From: an uncultured Clostridiaceae bacterium
Lineage (GTDB): Bacteria > Bacillota > Clostridia > TANB77 > CAG-508
Direction: 5' to 3'
Assembly: GCA_948469815.1 (NCBI GenBank)
Contig: CAOKMR010000014.1
Coordinates: forward strand, 1-37,993
Length of the DNA stretch: 37,993 nt
Shown here: positions 6,789 to 14,058 of the stretch, piece by piece
Numbering within the stretch: position 1 is the first letter of the stretch
How the letters are laid out: each line of letters begins with the position of its first letter
Notes under the pieces: generated by a model
Told to the model about the DNA's origin: nothing
The model's database searches: none
What the model saw: only the letters and a program-made list of their open reading frames with translations
Translations under genes and position numbers: made by a program

Positions 6789-7913
6789 ATGAAAAGAAAG
6801 AAAATTATTAAATTAATATTACTAGTTATATTATTTATTTGTATTTTAAATGCTAAAACTTTTGCAACATCAGATTTTGCATATGAATTAGATGAAGATA
6901 ATAATGCAATTATAACAGCATATAATGGAAATGAGAGTGATATTACTATTCCAAGTATCATAGATGGATATAATGTTAAAGATATAAAAGATCATGCATT
7001 TGATGAAAGTAAAAATAATACTAATGGTAAAATTTTAAAGAATGTTATTATTAGTGAAGGAATTACATCTATTGGAAATTTTGCATTTGTCGGATGTACA
7101 AATTTAGAAAGTGTTGTATTACCTGAAACTTTAACTTCTTTAGGTGATCAAACATTTATAGGGTGTAATAAATTAAATAAAATTAATATCCCATCAAAAG
7201 TAACAAGTTTTGGATTTTCAGGATTTATGTTTCAAGAAACAGGACTTCAAGAAATTGTGATACCAGATAATATAAAGAACATTCCAGATCAAACATTTAG
7301 AATATGTAAAGAATTAAAGAAAGTAGTGGTATATTCAGATGACGTAGTATATGGATCTGATGTATTTCAATATTGTTCAGAAGACTTAGTATTATATGGA
7401 AATGAAAACTCTACAACACAAGAATATGCAACGCAAAATAATTTACAATTCAAGATTATATCAAGTATGGATGAAGATATTCCAGTAACATCAATTGAAT
7501 TAAATAAAACATCTTTGTCATTAGATATTGGAGAAACAGCAAATTTATCAGTTACTATATTACCAGATAATGCAACTGATAAATCCTTAAATTGGTTTAG
7601 TAGTGATCCTGAAATTGCAACAGTAAACAATGGAAAGATAGTTGCCAAAAGTGTTGGAACAGCAACAATAACTGTTTCAAATGTAGATAATACTAAAAAA
7701 GCTACTTGTAACGTTAATGTAACAAATGAAAATTCTAATTTGCAAAAGCCATCTAATAATGTTGGTAGTACTTCTAGTAATGCTGTTGATAAAACAGTAG
7801 TAAATAATAAAATACCACAAGCTGGAGTAAGCAATTGTATAGCAGTTTTATTATTAGCATTATTTGTAATATCTATAATAATGTCTATATTGTATAAGAA
7901 GTATAAAATTTAA
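6789..7913 (+). CDS. BspA-like LRR and Big_2 cell-surface protein
   Basis: The 374-residue protein has a signal peptide (1-27: a Lys/Arg start then LILLVILFICIL, cleavage near TFA). BspA-type leucine-rich repeats (LRR_5) lie at about 50-222, for example IPSIIDGYNVKDIKDHAF and LPETLTSLGDQTFIGC. A Big_2 Ig-like domain follows at about 231-312 (VTSIELNKTSLSLDIGE ... ATCNVNV). After a Ser/Asn linker comes IPQAG (342-346), a hydrophobic helix and a KKYKI tail. This is a sortase-type sorting-signal layout, with IPQAG as a non-standard LPxTG. It probably anchors to the wall or membrane and mediates binding. GAGGTG lies before the ATG. It is monocistronic, closed by a very long hairpin. Confidence 0.85.
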   Translation: MKRKKIIKLILLVILFICILNAKTFATSDFAYELDEDNNAIITAYNGNESDITIPSIIDGYNVKDIKDHAFDESKNNTNGKILKNVIISEGITSIGNFAFVGCTNLESVVLPETLTSLGDQTFIGCNKLNKINIPSKVTSFGFSGFMFQETGLQEIVIPDNIKNIPDQTFRICKELKKVVVYSDDVVYGSDVFQYCSEDLVLYGNENSTTQEYATQNNLQFKIISSMDEDIPVTSIELNKTSLSLDIGETANLSVTILPDNATDKSLNWFSSDPEIATVNNGKIVAKSVGTATITVSNVDNTKKATCNVNVTNENSNLQKPSNNVGSTSSNAVDKTVVNNKIPQAGVSNCIAVLLLALFVISIIMSILYKKYKI

Positions 7914-7920
7914 AATAATG

Positions 7921-7988
7921 TATTACATAATAACTAAAAATTAAAGCATAGGTTTTCCTATGCTTTAATTTTTAGTTATTATGTAATA
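7921..7988. terminator. 32-bp perfect hairpin, probable bidirectional terminator
   Basis: Arms 7921-7952 and 7957-7988 are perfectly complementary over 32 bp around a TTTT loop. The inner part has an A-rich 5' side and TTTAATTTTT on the 3' side, so it can terminate on both strands. The perfect outer extension is far longer than termination needs. Confidence 0.7.
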
Positions 7989-8080
7989 TTATAAGAAGGT
8001 TATAATATTCACAAAATAGTAGAGAAATATATGGGGCACTCTTTGGGAGTCAGTAAAATATAAATTAAGCCATTTAGTAA

Positions 8081-8109
8081 TTGCCAAACTATATAATCAA
8101 TGATATAAT
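8081..8109 (+). promoter_or_regulatory. Promoter of the DUF362 operon
   Basis: TTGCCA (8081-8086), 17 bases, then TATAAT (8104-8109). The transcript would have a leader of about 70 bases. I recognise no riboswitch in it. Confidence 0.6.
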
Positions 8110-8188
8110 AGCACAGTAACTTTAAGAGGGAGAAGATACAAGAAATTACGAAATATTTTTTAGAATTATAGAAGAAAGAGAGGTACTT

Positions 8189-9073
8189 ATGGGAAAAGCA
8201 AAAGTATATTTTAGTGAAAAAATAACTCCAGAAAATGTTATAAAAATTTATGAAAAATTAGGAGTAAAATTACCAGGGAAAGTAGCAGTAAAATTACATT
8301 CTGGAGAAAAAGGGAATCAAAATTATTTAAGAGCAGAATTTGTAAAGCCAATAATTGAGCATGTTAAAGGAACTGTTGTAGAATGCAACACAGCATATGA
8401 TGGTGCAAGAAATTCAACAGAAAAGCATAAAGAATTGATGAAAGAACATAACTGGACAAAATATTTTGAGGTTGACATTATGGATGAAGAAGGACCAGAC
8501 TTAGTATTAGAAATACCAAATGGTAAAGTAATAAAAGAAAACTATGTTGGAAAAAATCTTAAAAACTATGACTCAATGCTAGTATTATCACATTTCAAAG
8601 GTCATCCAATGGGAGGATATGGAGGAGCAATAAAACAATTATCAATAGGAGTATCATCAACTGCAGGAAAATCATGGATTCATACAGCAGGAAAAACGCT
8701 AAAACAAGAAGAATTATGGGACTATGTTGCAAAACAGGATGACTTCTTAGAAGCAATGGCAGACGCAGCCTCATCTGTAGTAAAGTACTTTGGAAAAAAT
8801 ATACTATATATTAATATAATGTGTAATCTATCAGTAGACTGTGATTGTTGTTCAGTTGCTGAAGACCCATGTATGAATGATATTGGAATTTTAGCAAGTA
8901 CAGACCCAATAGCAATAGACCAAGCATGTATAGATTTAATATATAATTCAAAAGACAAAGGAAGAGACCATTTTGTACAAAGAGTAGAAAGACAACATGG
9001 AATTCATACAATAGAAGCATCAGCAGAACTTGGATTTGGCACAAGAGAATATGAATTAATTAATATAGATTAA
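8189..9073 (+). CDS. DUF362-domain protein
   Basis: The 294-residue protein matches the DUF362 family: KVAVKLHSGEKGNQNYLR near the start, the central VLSHFKGHPMGGYGGAIKQLSIG, and ASTDPIAIDQACIDLIY. A cysteine cluster, CDCCSVAEDPC, lies at about residues 212-222 and might bind an iron-sulfur centre. It lacks a C-terminal 4Fe-4S ferredoxin domain, which many relatives have. Biochemical function is unknown. The first of three tightly packed genes, it precedes the membrane gene by 20 bases. AGAGAGG lies before the ATG. Confidence 0.85.
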   Translation: MGKAKVYFSEKITPENVIKIYEKLGVKLPGKVAVKLHSGEKGNQNYLRAEFVKPIIEHVKGTVVECNTAYDGARNSTEKHKELMKEHNWTKYFEVDIMDEEGPDLVLEIPNGKVIKENYVGKNLKNYDSMLVLSHFKGHPMGGYGGAIKQLSIGVSSTAGKSWIHTAGKTLKQEELWDYVAKQDDFLEAMADAASSVVKYFGKNILYINIMCNLSVDCDCCSVAEDPCMNDIGILASTDPIAIDQACIDLIYNSKDKGRDHFVQRVERQHGIHTIEASAELGFGTREYELINID

Positions 9074-9093
9074 AAAATAAGGAGGAATGTAAT

Positions 9094-9660
9094 ATGTTAG
9101 AAAAAGACACAATAGAAAAACAAAATTCATTTATAGGAATTTTATCAAGCAGAAAAGCAAAATATATCATTGGAACATCACTATTAAGTGTAATAGGTGT
9201 AGCATTACCAAGAATATTCCATGTTTTAGCAGGAGGTACAGCAGGAGCCATGTTTTTGCCAATGCACATAGCAGTATTAATAGCAGCATTAGCATTTGGA
9301 ACAATATCTGCAAGTATTGTTGCAGGAAATTCAATAATTTTCAGTTATCTTTTAACAGGAATGCCAAGTATAGATAGATTACCTTATATGCTTATAGAAC
9401 TTGTAATATATGCAGTACTTTTAGGTTTATTAAACAAAAAATTCAATTCTTATATATCATTAATTACTACAATAATTTTAGGTAGAATATTATATGCTGG
9501 AATCCTATTTGTAGCAATTAATATATTAGGCTTATCTACTTATGGAATATCAGTAATAGAAAGTATAAAAGTAGGATTACCAGGACTTGCAATTCAATTA
9601 ATATCTGTACCATTTATAGCAAAAGTAATGAGTGAAAGGTTAAACTTAAAAAATGACTAA
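9094..9660 (+). CDS. ECF transporter S component (substrate unknown)
   Basis: The 188-residue integral membrane protein has about five to six hydrophobic helices. The family signature is clear: GTAGAMFLPMHIAVLIAALAFG, then LLTGMPSIDRLPYMLIELVIYAVLLGLL. These match the substrate-binding S subunits of energy-coupling-factor vitamin transporters. The shared EcfT/EcfA ATPase module is not in this window and would be supplied from elsewhere. AAGGAGG lies before the ATG. The 3' end overlaps the next gene by eight bases, indicating co-translation. Co-occurrence with DUF362 and DUF1893 gives no certain substrate. Confidence 0.85.
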   Translation: MLEKDTIEKQNSFIGILSSRKAKYIIGTSLLSVIGVALPRIFHVLAGGTAGAMFLPMHIAVLIAALAFGTISASIVAGNSIIFSYLLTGMPSIDRLPYMLIELVIYAVLLGLLNKKFNSYISLITTIILGRILYAGILFVAINILGLSTYGISVIESIKVGLPGLAIQLISVPFIAKVMSERLNLKND

Positions 9661-10060
9661 ATTAGAAATAGTAAAGGAAAAACTATATAGTACAAAAGCG
9701 AGTCTAGTTGTATTATATACAAATGGAGAATGCAAAGAATATTACCAAAATAGAATAAAAGATATAAAGGAGATAATACAAAAAGATAAACAAGCATTAC
9801 AGGGTGCAATAATTGCAGACAAAGTAATAGGAAAGGTTGCAGGCAGTATATTAACAATTGCAGGTGTAAAACAAATATATGCAGATGTTATGAGTAAATA
9901 TGCAATTCCTGTACTAGACAAAAATAAAATAAAGTATGAATATAAAAAACTTGTAGATTATGTTATAAACAATGAAAAAACAGGAATGTGTCCTATGGAA
10001 AATAAATATAAAGATGAAATAGACATTAATAAAATCTACAATGAAATGATTATACAATAG
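9653..10060 (+). CDS. DUF1893-family protein
   Basis: The 135-residue soluble protein matches DUF1893 (relatives such as Thermotoga TM1506 have a cytidine-deaminase-like fold). Visible motifs are LVVLYTNGECKEYY, then QGAIIADKVIGKVAGSILTIAGV and EKTGMCPMEN near the C-terminus. The last contains the Cys-Pro that in deaminase-like folds sits near the active site. Whether it is catalytic is unknown. The start lies inside the end of the ECF-S gene (8-base overlap), so the two are probably made together. Confidence 0.8.
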   Translation: MTKLEIVKEKLYSTKASLVVLYTNGECKEYYQNRIKDIKEIIQKDKQALQGAIIADKVIGKVAGSILTIAGVKQIYADVMSKYAIPVLDKNKIKYEYKKLVDYVINNEKTGMCPMENKYKDEIDINKIYNEMIIQ

Positions 10061-10069
10061 TAATAAATC

Positions 10070-10105
10070 CTCATAAATACATAATATGATATTGCAAGGA
10101 GGAAT
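10070..10105 (+). repeat. 36-bp exact repeat, copy 1
   Basis: These 36 bases recur exactly at 14833-14868. They include ATAATATGAT (a possible -10 region) and AAGGAGG. Copy 2 serves as the leader of a real gene. Here the ribosome site is followed only by a 19-codon frame (ATG at 10119, stop at 10176-10178) at poor spacing. This may be the leader of a lost gene. Confidence 0.7.
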
Positions 10106-10216
10106 TAATTAATAAAAGATGTTAGATATATATTTGAAACCTATTGCTAAATTATTAATAAAAGGGAGTATATTATAAAGGGGGCTAAATTTGTGAAAGA
10201 TAAGGAGAAAAAAAAT

Positions 10217-10795
10217 ATGGAAAATTTAGCATTACAACGAAAAAATTATACTTATGAAGATTTACAAAATTTTGAAGACGAAAAAAGATATGAACTAATT
10301 AATGGAGAATTATATTTAATGAGTTCTCCAACAACGTTACATCAAAAGATAGTAGGAGAAATTTATGTACAATTACATAATTATTTAAAAGGCAAAAAAT
10401 GCCAAGCATTTGTATCTCCATTAGATGTGTGTTTATCAGGCGTGAAAAATCCAAAAAAGGAATATAATGTAGTACAACCAGATATTCTAGTTGTATGTGA
10501 TGAAAACAAAATAACTAAAAACATGGGAATACAAGGTGCACCAGACTTAATAATTGAAGTATTGTCACCAACATCTAAAAAACATGATACTTTTGTAAAA
10601 TATAATCTATATCAATATTATGGAGTTAAAGAGTATTGGATTGTAGATGAAGATGTAGGAGTTATATATCAATATATTATAAATGAAAAAAACATTTATA
10701 CATTACCAAAAACCTATGAAATTACAGAAAATATAAAAGTAAACATATTAAAAGATTGTACTATTTCCTTAAAAGATATAATTGAGCAAAACTAA
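10217..10795 (+). CDS. Uma2-family (DUF820) PD-(D/E)XK nuclease-like protein
   Basis: The product of about 192 residues belongs to the Uma2/DUF820 restriction-endonuclease-like family. It has YELINGELYLMSSPT near the start, VVQPDILVV with the acidic residue, APDLIIEVLSPTSKKHD with the ExK-like core, and LYQYYGVKEYWIVD. Biological role is unknown even in well-studied hosts. Two starts are possible: GTG at 10193 after GGGG, or ATG at 10217 after AAGGAG with nine-base spacing. The latter is preferred. The stop codon lies inside a strong terminator palindrome. Uma2 genes are scattered singly in genomes and often horizontally spread. Confidence 0.85.
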   Translation: MENLALQRKNYTYEDLQNFEDEKRYELINGELYLMSSPTTLHQKIVGEIYVQLHNYLKGKKCQAFVSPLDVCLSGVKNPKKEYNVVQPDILVVCDENKITKNMGIQGAPDLIIEVLSPTSKKHDTFVKYNLYQYYGVKEYWIVDEDVGVIYQYIINEKNIYTLPKTYEITENIKVNILKDCTISLKDIIEQN

Positions 10796-10834
10796 AACAA
10801 ATATCTCTCGGTTAACCGAGAGATATTTGTTTTA
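10793..10834 (+). terminator. Terminator after the Uma2 gene
   Basis: A perfect palindrome with an 18-19-bp stem and TTAA loop (centre 10813/10814) starts at the stop codon and ends in TTTT. Its 3' end overlaps the left arm of the structured element at 10831. Confidence 0.85.
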
Positions 10835-10958
10835 TATAATAGGAAAGTTATACTTTCCTATTATATAAATGCTATAATCGCTATTGCCTTTAAGATTTCC
10901 TCATTTACATTCGGAAACTTAAATCGGCAAAAGAAAAGGTGGAAAAGCCACTTTTCTT
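10831..10958 (+). other. Three-hairpin structured element, copy 2
   Basis: Hairpin 1 (10831-10848 with 10852-10869) and linker TGCTATAATCGCTA (10870-10883) are identical to copy 1. Hairpin 2 (10884-10900 with 10913-10930) pairs TTGCC/GGCAA, TTTAAG/CTTAAA and TTTCC/GGAAA. It keeps the A bulge (10895) and TC bulge (10924-10925) of copy 1 despite a changed sequence. Hairpin 3 (10931-10958) pairs AAGAAAAG/CTTTTCTT and TGG/CCA. As with copy 1, it starts inside the T-run of a terminator. Confidence 0.75.
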
Positions 10959-10967
10959 GAATAATTT

Positions 10968-10996
10968 ACAACTTAGATACATTTTCAGGTTATAAT
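10968..10996 (+). promoter_or_regulatory. Promoter of the two-component system with two 11-bp phased motifs
   Basis: TATAAT at 10991-10996 lacks a good -35 box. In the -35 zone ACAA (10968) and the ACA of GATACA (10979) begin exactly 11 bp apart, a spacing typical of PhoB/OmpR-family sites. Autoregulation by the encoded regulator is inferred. Confidence 0.45.
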
Positions 10997-11017
10997 ATAG
11001 GTTGGAGGAATATAAAA

Positions 11018-11673
11018 ATGAATAAAATTTTAATTATAGAAGATGAAAAAGCAATAAGTGATTTAATTAAAATAGAACTAGAATTGCAAGGATATATATG
11101 TGAATGTGCGAAAGATGGAGAAATTGCAGCAAATTATATAGAAGAAAAAAATTATGATTTAATTTTATTAGATATAATGTTACCCAAAATAGATGGATAT
11201 GAACTTTTAGAATACATAAAAAAACAAAAGATATACCAACCATATTTATAACTGCAAAAAGCCAGACAAGAGATAAAATAAAAGGATTAAATAATGGAGC
11301 AGATGACTATATAACAAAGCCATTTGAAATAGAAGAACTTATTGCAAGAGTACAAGCTGTGCTAAGAAGATATAATAAATTAAACGATATTATAAAAATA
11401 GAAAATATTGAAATAAATGTAGTAGCACGAATAGTAAAAAATCAAAATCAAAAAATAGAATTAACTCCTAAAGAATTTGATTTATTAGTGTTATTGATAC
11501 AAAATAAAGGAGTAGCCTTATATAGAGAGATTATATTTGAGAAAGTTTGGGGAGAAGAAATAGAATTTGAAACAAGAACACTAGACCTTCATATTCAAAG
11601 ACTTAGAAAAAAATTAAACTGGAAGGACAAAATAAAAACAATTTATAAAATAGGATATATGTTGGAGATATAA
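11018..11673 (+). pseudogene. OmpR/PhoB-family response regulator, frameshifted
   Basis: The first frame (11018-11251) encodes the receiver domain through YIKKQK, with acidic pocket residues E8/D9 and phospho-acceptor D52 (LLDIMLPKIDG). It then stops early. A shifted frame continues with DIPTIFITAKSQTRDKIKG, the TKPFE switch lysine, a linker, and a winged-helix Trans_reg_C domain (ELTPKEFDLLVLL to KTIYKIGYM) to 11673. Adding one A in the A-rich tract at about 11218-11231 restores a full protein of about 218 residues. This could be a real mutation, a homopolymer sequencing error, or slippage that still makes some protein. GGAGG lies before the ATG. The kinase gene follows. Confidence 0.9.
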
Positions 11674-11674
11674 T

Positions 11675-11725
11675 ATGATTTTTTACGATATAAAAATGTT
11701 TAATAATAATGGAGAGTATTGTTAA
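11675..11725 (+). CDS. Possible 16-residue small ORF
   Basis: An ATG with TTGGAGA seven to eight bases upstream opens a 16-codon frame (MIFYDIKMFNNNGEYC) directly after the response-regulator stop. The following 75 bases contain another GGGAG without a good frame, so the gap may hold remains of a lost gene. Weakly supported. Confidence 0.2.
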   Translation: MIFYDIKMFNNNGEYC

Positions 11726-11814
11726 AACAATGAGAAGGGAGACAAAGCTGAAAAATAATTAGTAACAATTTTTTTCAACCTAGATTTGTGCTTTAGAAAG
11801 GAATGAAATTAAAT

Positions 11815-13221
11815 ATGAGATTTAGTGTAAAGTTAGTATTAAGTATAATAGTAATTATGGCATGTATATTATCATGTAGTAGATTTTTTATTATAAGACA
11901 AAGTTTCAAACACTCGATAGAAAAAAGTGCAAATCAGAATTCAAACCAAAATATTGCTCAAAGGTATTATATAGAAAGTAATATTGTAAACAATATTCAG
12001 CAAGGAGAAGAAATAACAAATGATAAAATTATAGAATATATAAAATCACTATATTCATATATTGGAGAAAACTCAGAAAAAATAGCTTTATATGATGAAA
12101 AAGAGAATATAATATTTTCAAATTTTGAAAAAACAAAAGATATGAACATAAAAGCTCTTCTAACAAAGGAAACAAACAACTATTATATAAGAAAAGTAGA
12201 AGATAAGCATTATATGCTTTTTTCTTCATACTTAACTATAAATAATAATGTAATATATATAATTAACATTTATGATATTACAGACTTATATGAAGAAAGA
12301 GATGGACAAACAAAGGAAATATTAATTGTAGACTTTATCATATTGGGAATTGCATCAATTTTCATAGTGATTTTTTCCAAACTATTAACAAGGAACATAA
12401 ACAAGTTAAATATAATAAGCAAAAAAATAGCAAGGGGAGAATTTTCAAATAGAGTTAGTATAAAAAGTAAAGATGAAATAGGAGAACTTGTAAATAGTTT
12501 CAATATTATGTCAGAAGAAATAGAAAACAAAATAAACTCATTAAACTTAGCCATTAAGCAGAAGAATGACTTTATAAATGGATTTACTCATGAGATAAAA
12601 ACTCCAATGACAGCAATAATAGGATATTCAGATATGCTTCGATTAAGAAAAAATGATGAAGAATTAACTAAAAAAGCATTAAACTATATTTATAATGAAG
12701 CAAAGAGATTAGAGAAACTTTCATATAAATTAATGGACTTAATGTCTTTATCAGAAAACAATATAGAATTAGAAACTATAGATATAAACAATTTTATAGA
12801 TAAAATATCTTCAAAAATAACTAATTTAGAAGATATTATAATAGAAAAATCTTTAGAAACTGCAAAAGTTAAAGGAGATAAGGAATTATTAGAAGTAGTT
12901 ATAAGAAATCTAGTAGAAAATGCAAGAAAGGCAGAACCAAAAGACGGTTTAATACTAATCCATGGAGAAATTACAGGAGAAAATAAATATACAATATCAG
13001 TAATTGATAAAGGAAGAGGAATTCCAAAAGAACATATTAAAAGAGTTATAGAAGATTTTTACATGGTAGATAAATCAAGAAGTAGACAAAATGGAGGAAG
13101 TGGGATAGGTCTTTCACTGTGTAATAAAATAGTAAAAATACATGGTTCAAAATTAAATATAGAAAGTGAAGAAAATGTTGGAACAAGGGTGTATTTTGAC
13201 TTAACATATATAAAATCTTAA
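11815..13221 (+). CDS. Sensor histidine kinase
   Basis: The membrane kinase of the two-component pair has TM1 near residues 8-26, an extracytoplasmic sensor of about 145 residues, and TM2 near 173-195 (DFIILGIASIFIVIF). Next come a HAMP domain (RNINKLNIISKKIARGEF), HisKA with phospho-accepting His in FTHEIKTPMTAIIGY, and HATPase_c with N-box NLVENARKAEP, DKGRGIP and GSGIGLSLC. Numbers count from an upstream ATG at 11803. That ATG abuts the GAAAGGA site with no spacing, so ATG at 11815 (MRFSVKLVL) is preferred. Signal and targets are unknown. With its regulator gene broken, signalling may be lost. Confidence 0.93.
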   Translation: MRFSVKLVLSIIVIMACILSCSRFFIIRQSFKHSIEKSANQNSNQNIAQRYYIESNIVNNIQQGEEITNDKIIEYIKSLYSYIGENSEKIALYDEKENIIFSNFEKTKDMNIKALLTKETNNYYIRKVEDKHYMLFSSYLTINNNVIYIINIYDITDLYEERDGQTKEILIVDFIILGIASIFIVIFSKLLTRNINKLNIISKKIARGEFSNRVSIKSKDEIGELVNSFNIMSEEIENKINSLNLAIKQKNDFINGFTHEIKTPMTAIIGYSDMLRLRKNDEELTKKALNYIYNEAKRLEKLSYKLMDLMSLSENNIELETIDINNFIDKISSKITNLEDIIIEKSLETAKVKGDKELLEVVIRNLVENARKAEPKDGLILIHGEITGENKYTISVIDKGRGIPKEHIKRVIEDFYMVDKSRSRQNGGSGIGLSLCNKIVKIHGSKLNIESEENVGTRVYFDLTYIKS

Positions 13222-13246
13222 TTTGTGTATTGAAAGGAAATGAAAT

Positions 13247-13972
13247 ATGAAAAAAATATTTATCTATTTTATAGTTATAATAATTGTGTATTTATCTTTT
13301 TGTATGCCAAATATTATATTAAGTTTAGAAGACTTAAAAATGGAAAATAGAAGTTATAAGAAAAAGCCAATAGATAGTAAAATTGATGTACAAGCTGAAA
13401 GCATTTATTTAGTAAAAGCAATTCATGATATACAGGATGGTTCATCTAATCTAAAAATTTCCAATAGTGCTACAGAAATAGCAATATCAGGAAACAGTAA
13501 AGAAAATAATTATAAGATTATAAAATATTTAATAGAAGAAACAAGAAAAATGCAAATATATGATAATCAATTAGAACATTTATTAGAAAAATATGAAGAT
13601 ACGAATTTCAAATACTATATTTATGGAAAGCAATACAATAACTCAAAAAAAGAATATAATATATATAGATTAATTTTCCAAATAGATAATTATGAAATGT
13701 TTGTAGAGATAGAAGAAAAAACATGCAAAATATTATCTTATGTTGGCATACCTAGAAATAAAGAAGAAGGGACAAGTGAAGAGCAAATACTAAGAAATTA
13801 TATAAGATATCTAGATTTATATATAATAGATGATTGGACTTATAAAGACAATATGCTAGTCTCAGAAAAAGCTAAATTGGTAGTAAATATTGTATATTAT
13901 GATAAAAAATATATTATATCAATATATTCACTTACAAATGAATATATGGTAGACATATTAAAAATGGATTGA
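13247..13972 (+). CDS. Membrane-anchored extracytoplasmic protein of unknown function
   Basis: The 241-residue protein has one N-terminal hydrophobic helix (IFIYFIVIIIVYLSFCMP). The rest is hydrophilic, presumably outside the cell. I recognise no domain. It follows the histidine kinase by 25 bases, with GAAAGGA before ATG, so it is probably in the same transcript and may be an accessory sensor or modulator, as seen with membrane partners of other kinases. The residue pattern (alternating beta-like strands such as YNIYRLIFQIDNYEMFVEIE) suggests a compact beta-rich domain. Confidence 0.75.
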   Translation: MKKIFIYFIVIIIVYLSFCMPNIILSLEDLKMENRSYKKKPIDSKIDVQAESIYLVKAIHDIQDGSSNLKISNSATEIAISGNSKENNYKIIKYLIEETRKMQIYDNQLEHLLEKYEDTNFKYYIYGKQYNNSKKEYNIYRLIFQIDNYEMFVEIEEKTCKILSYVGIPRNKEEGTSEEQILRNYIRYLDLYIIDDWTYKDNMLVSEKAKLVVNIVYYDKKYIISIYSLTNEYMVDILKMD

Positions 13973-14010
13973 TACAACATAGATACAACTTAAGAACAAA
14001 TTAGATACAA
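13971..14010 (+). promoter_or_regulatory. Four-fold 11-bp repeat, probable OmpR/PhoB-type box
   Basis: ACAA begins at 13974, 13985, 13996 and 14007, exactly 11 bp apart. Three of the four are the longer GATACAA (13971, 13982, 14004). One repeat per helical turn matches how PhoB/PhoP-type regulators bind as head-to-tail dimers. It lies 49-88 bases before the next ATG and starts at the last bases of the upstream gene. Confidence 0.6.
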
Positions 14011-14021
14011 AATAATGTTAT

Positions 14022-14049
14022 CCTAAAAATATATTTTATTTTTAGGAGG
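14022..14049 (+). promoter_or_regulatory. Hairpin overlapping the ribosome site of the CofE-like gene
   Basis: CCTAAAAATA (14022-14031) pairs perfectly with TATTTTTAGG (14037-14046) around a five-base loop. The 3' arm covers the first bases of the AGGAGG site (14044-14049), so the structure could limit translation. Confidence 0.45.
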
Positions 14050-14058
14050 TAAAAACAT

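Noticed and set aside
8110..8188. Riboswitch controlling the ECF operon
   Set aside because: The leader is short and shows no preQ1, TPP or other aptamer core that I can recognise.
10119..10178. 19-codon ORF after the 36-bp repeat
   Set aside because: Its distance from AAGGAGG is about 16 bases and it shows no protein signature; mentioned only with the repeat.
126..10883. The 53-bp identical repeats as attL/attR of one 10.7-kb element
   Set aside because: The integrase arm-like repeats end near 6520, and the genes from 6789 on look chromosomal. The two copies have diverged in hairpins 2 and 3, unlike att duplicates.
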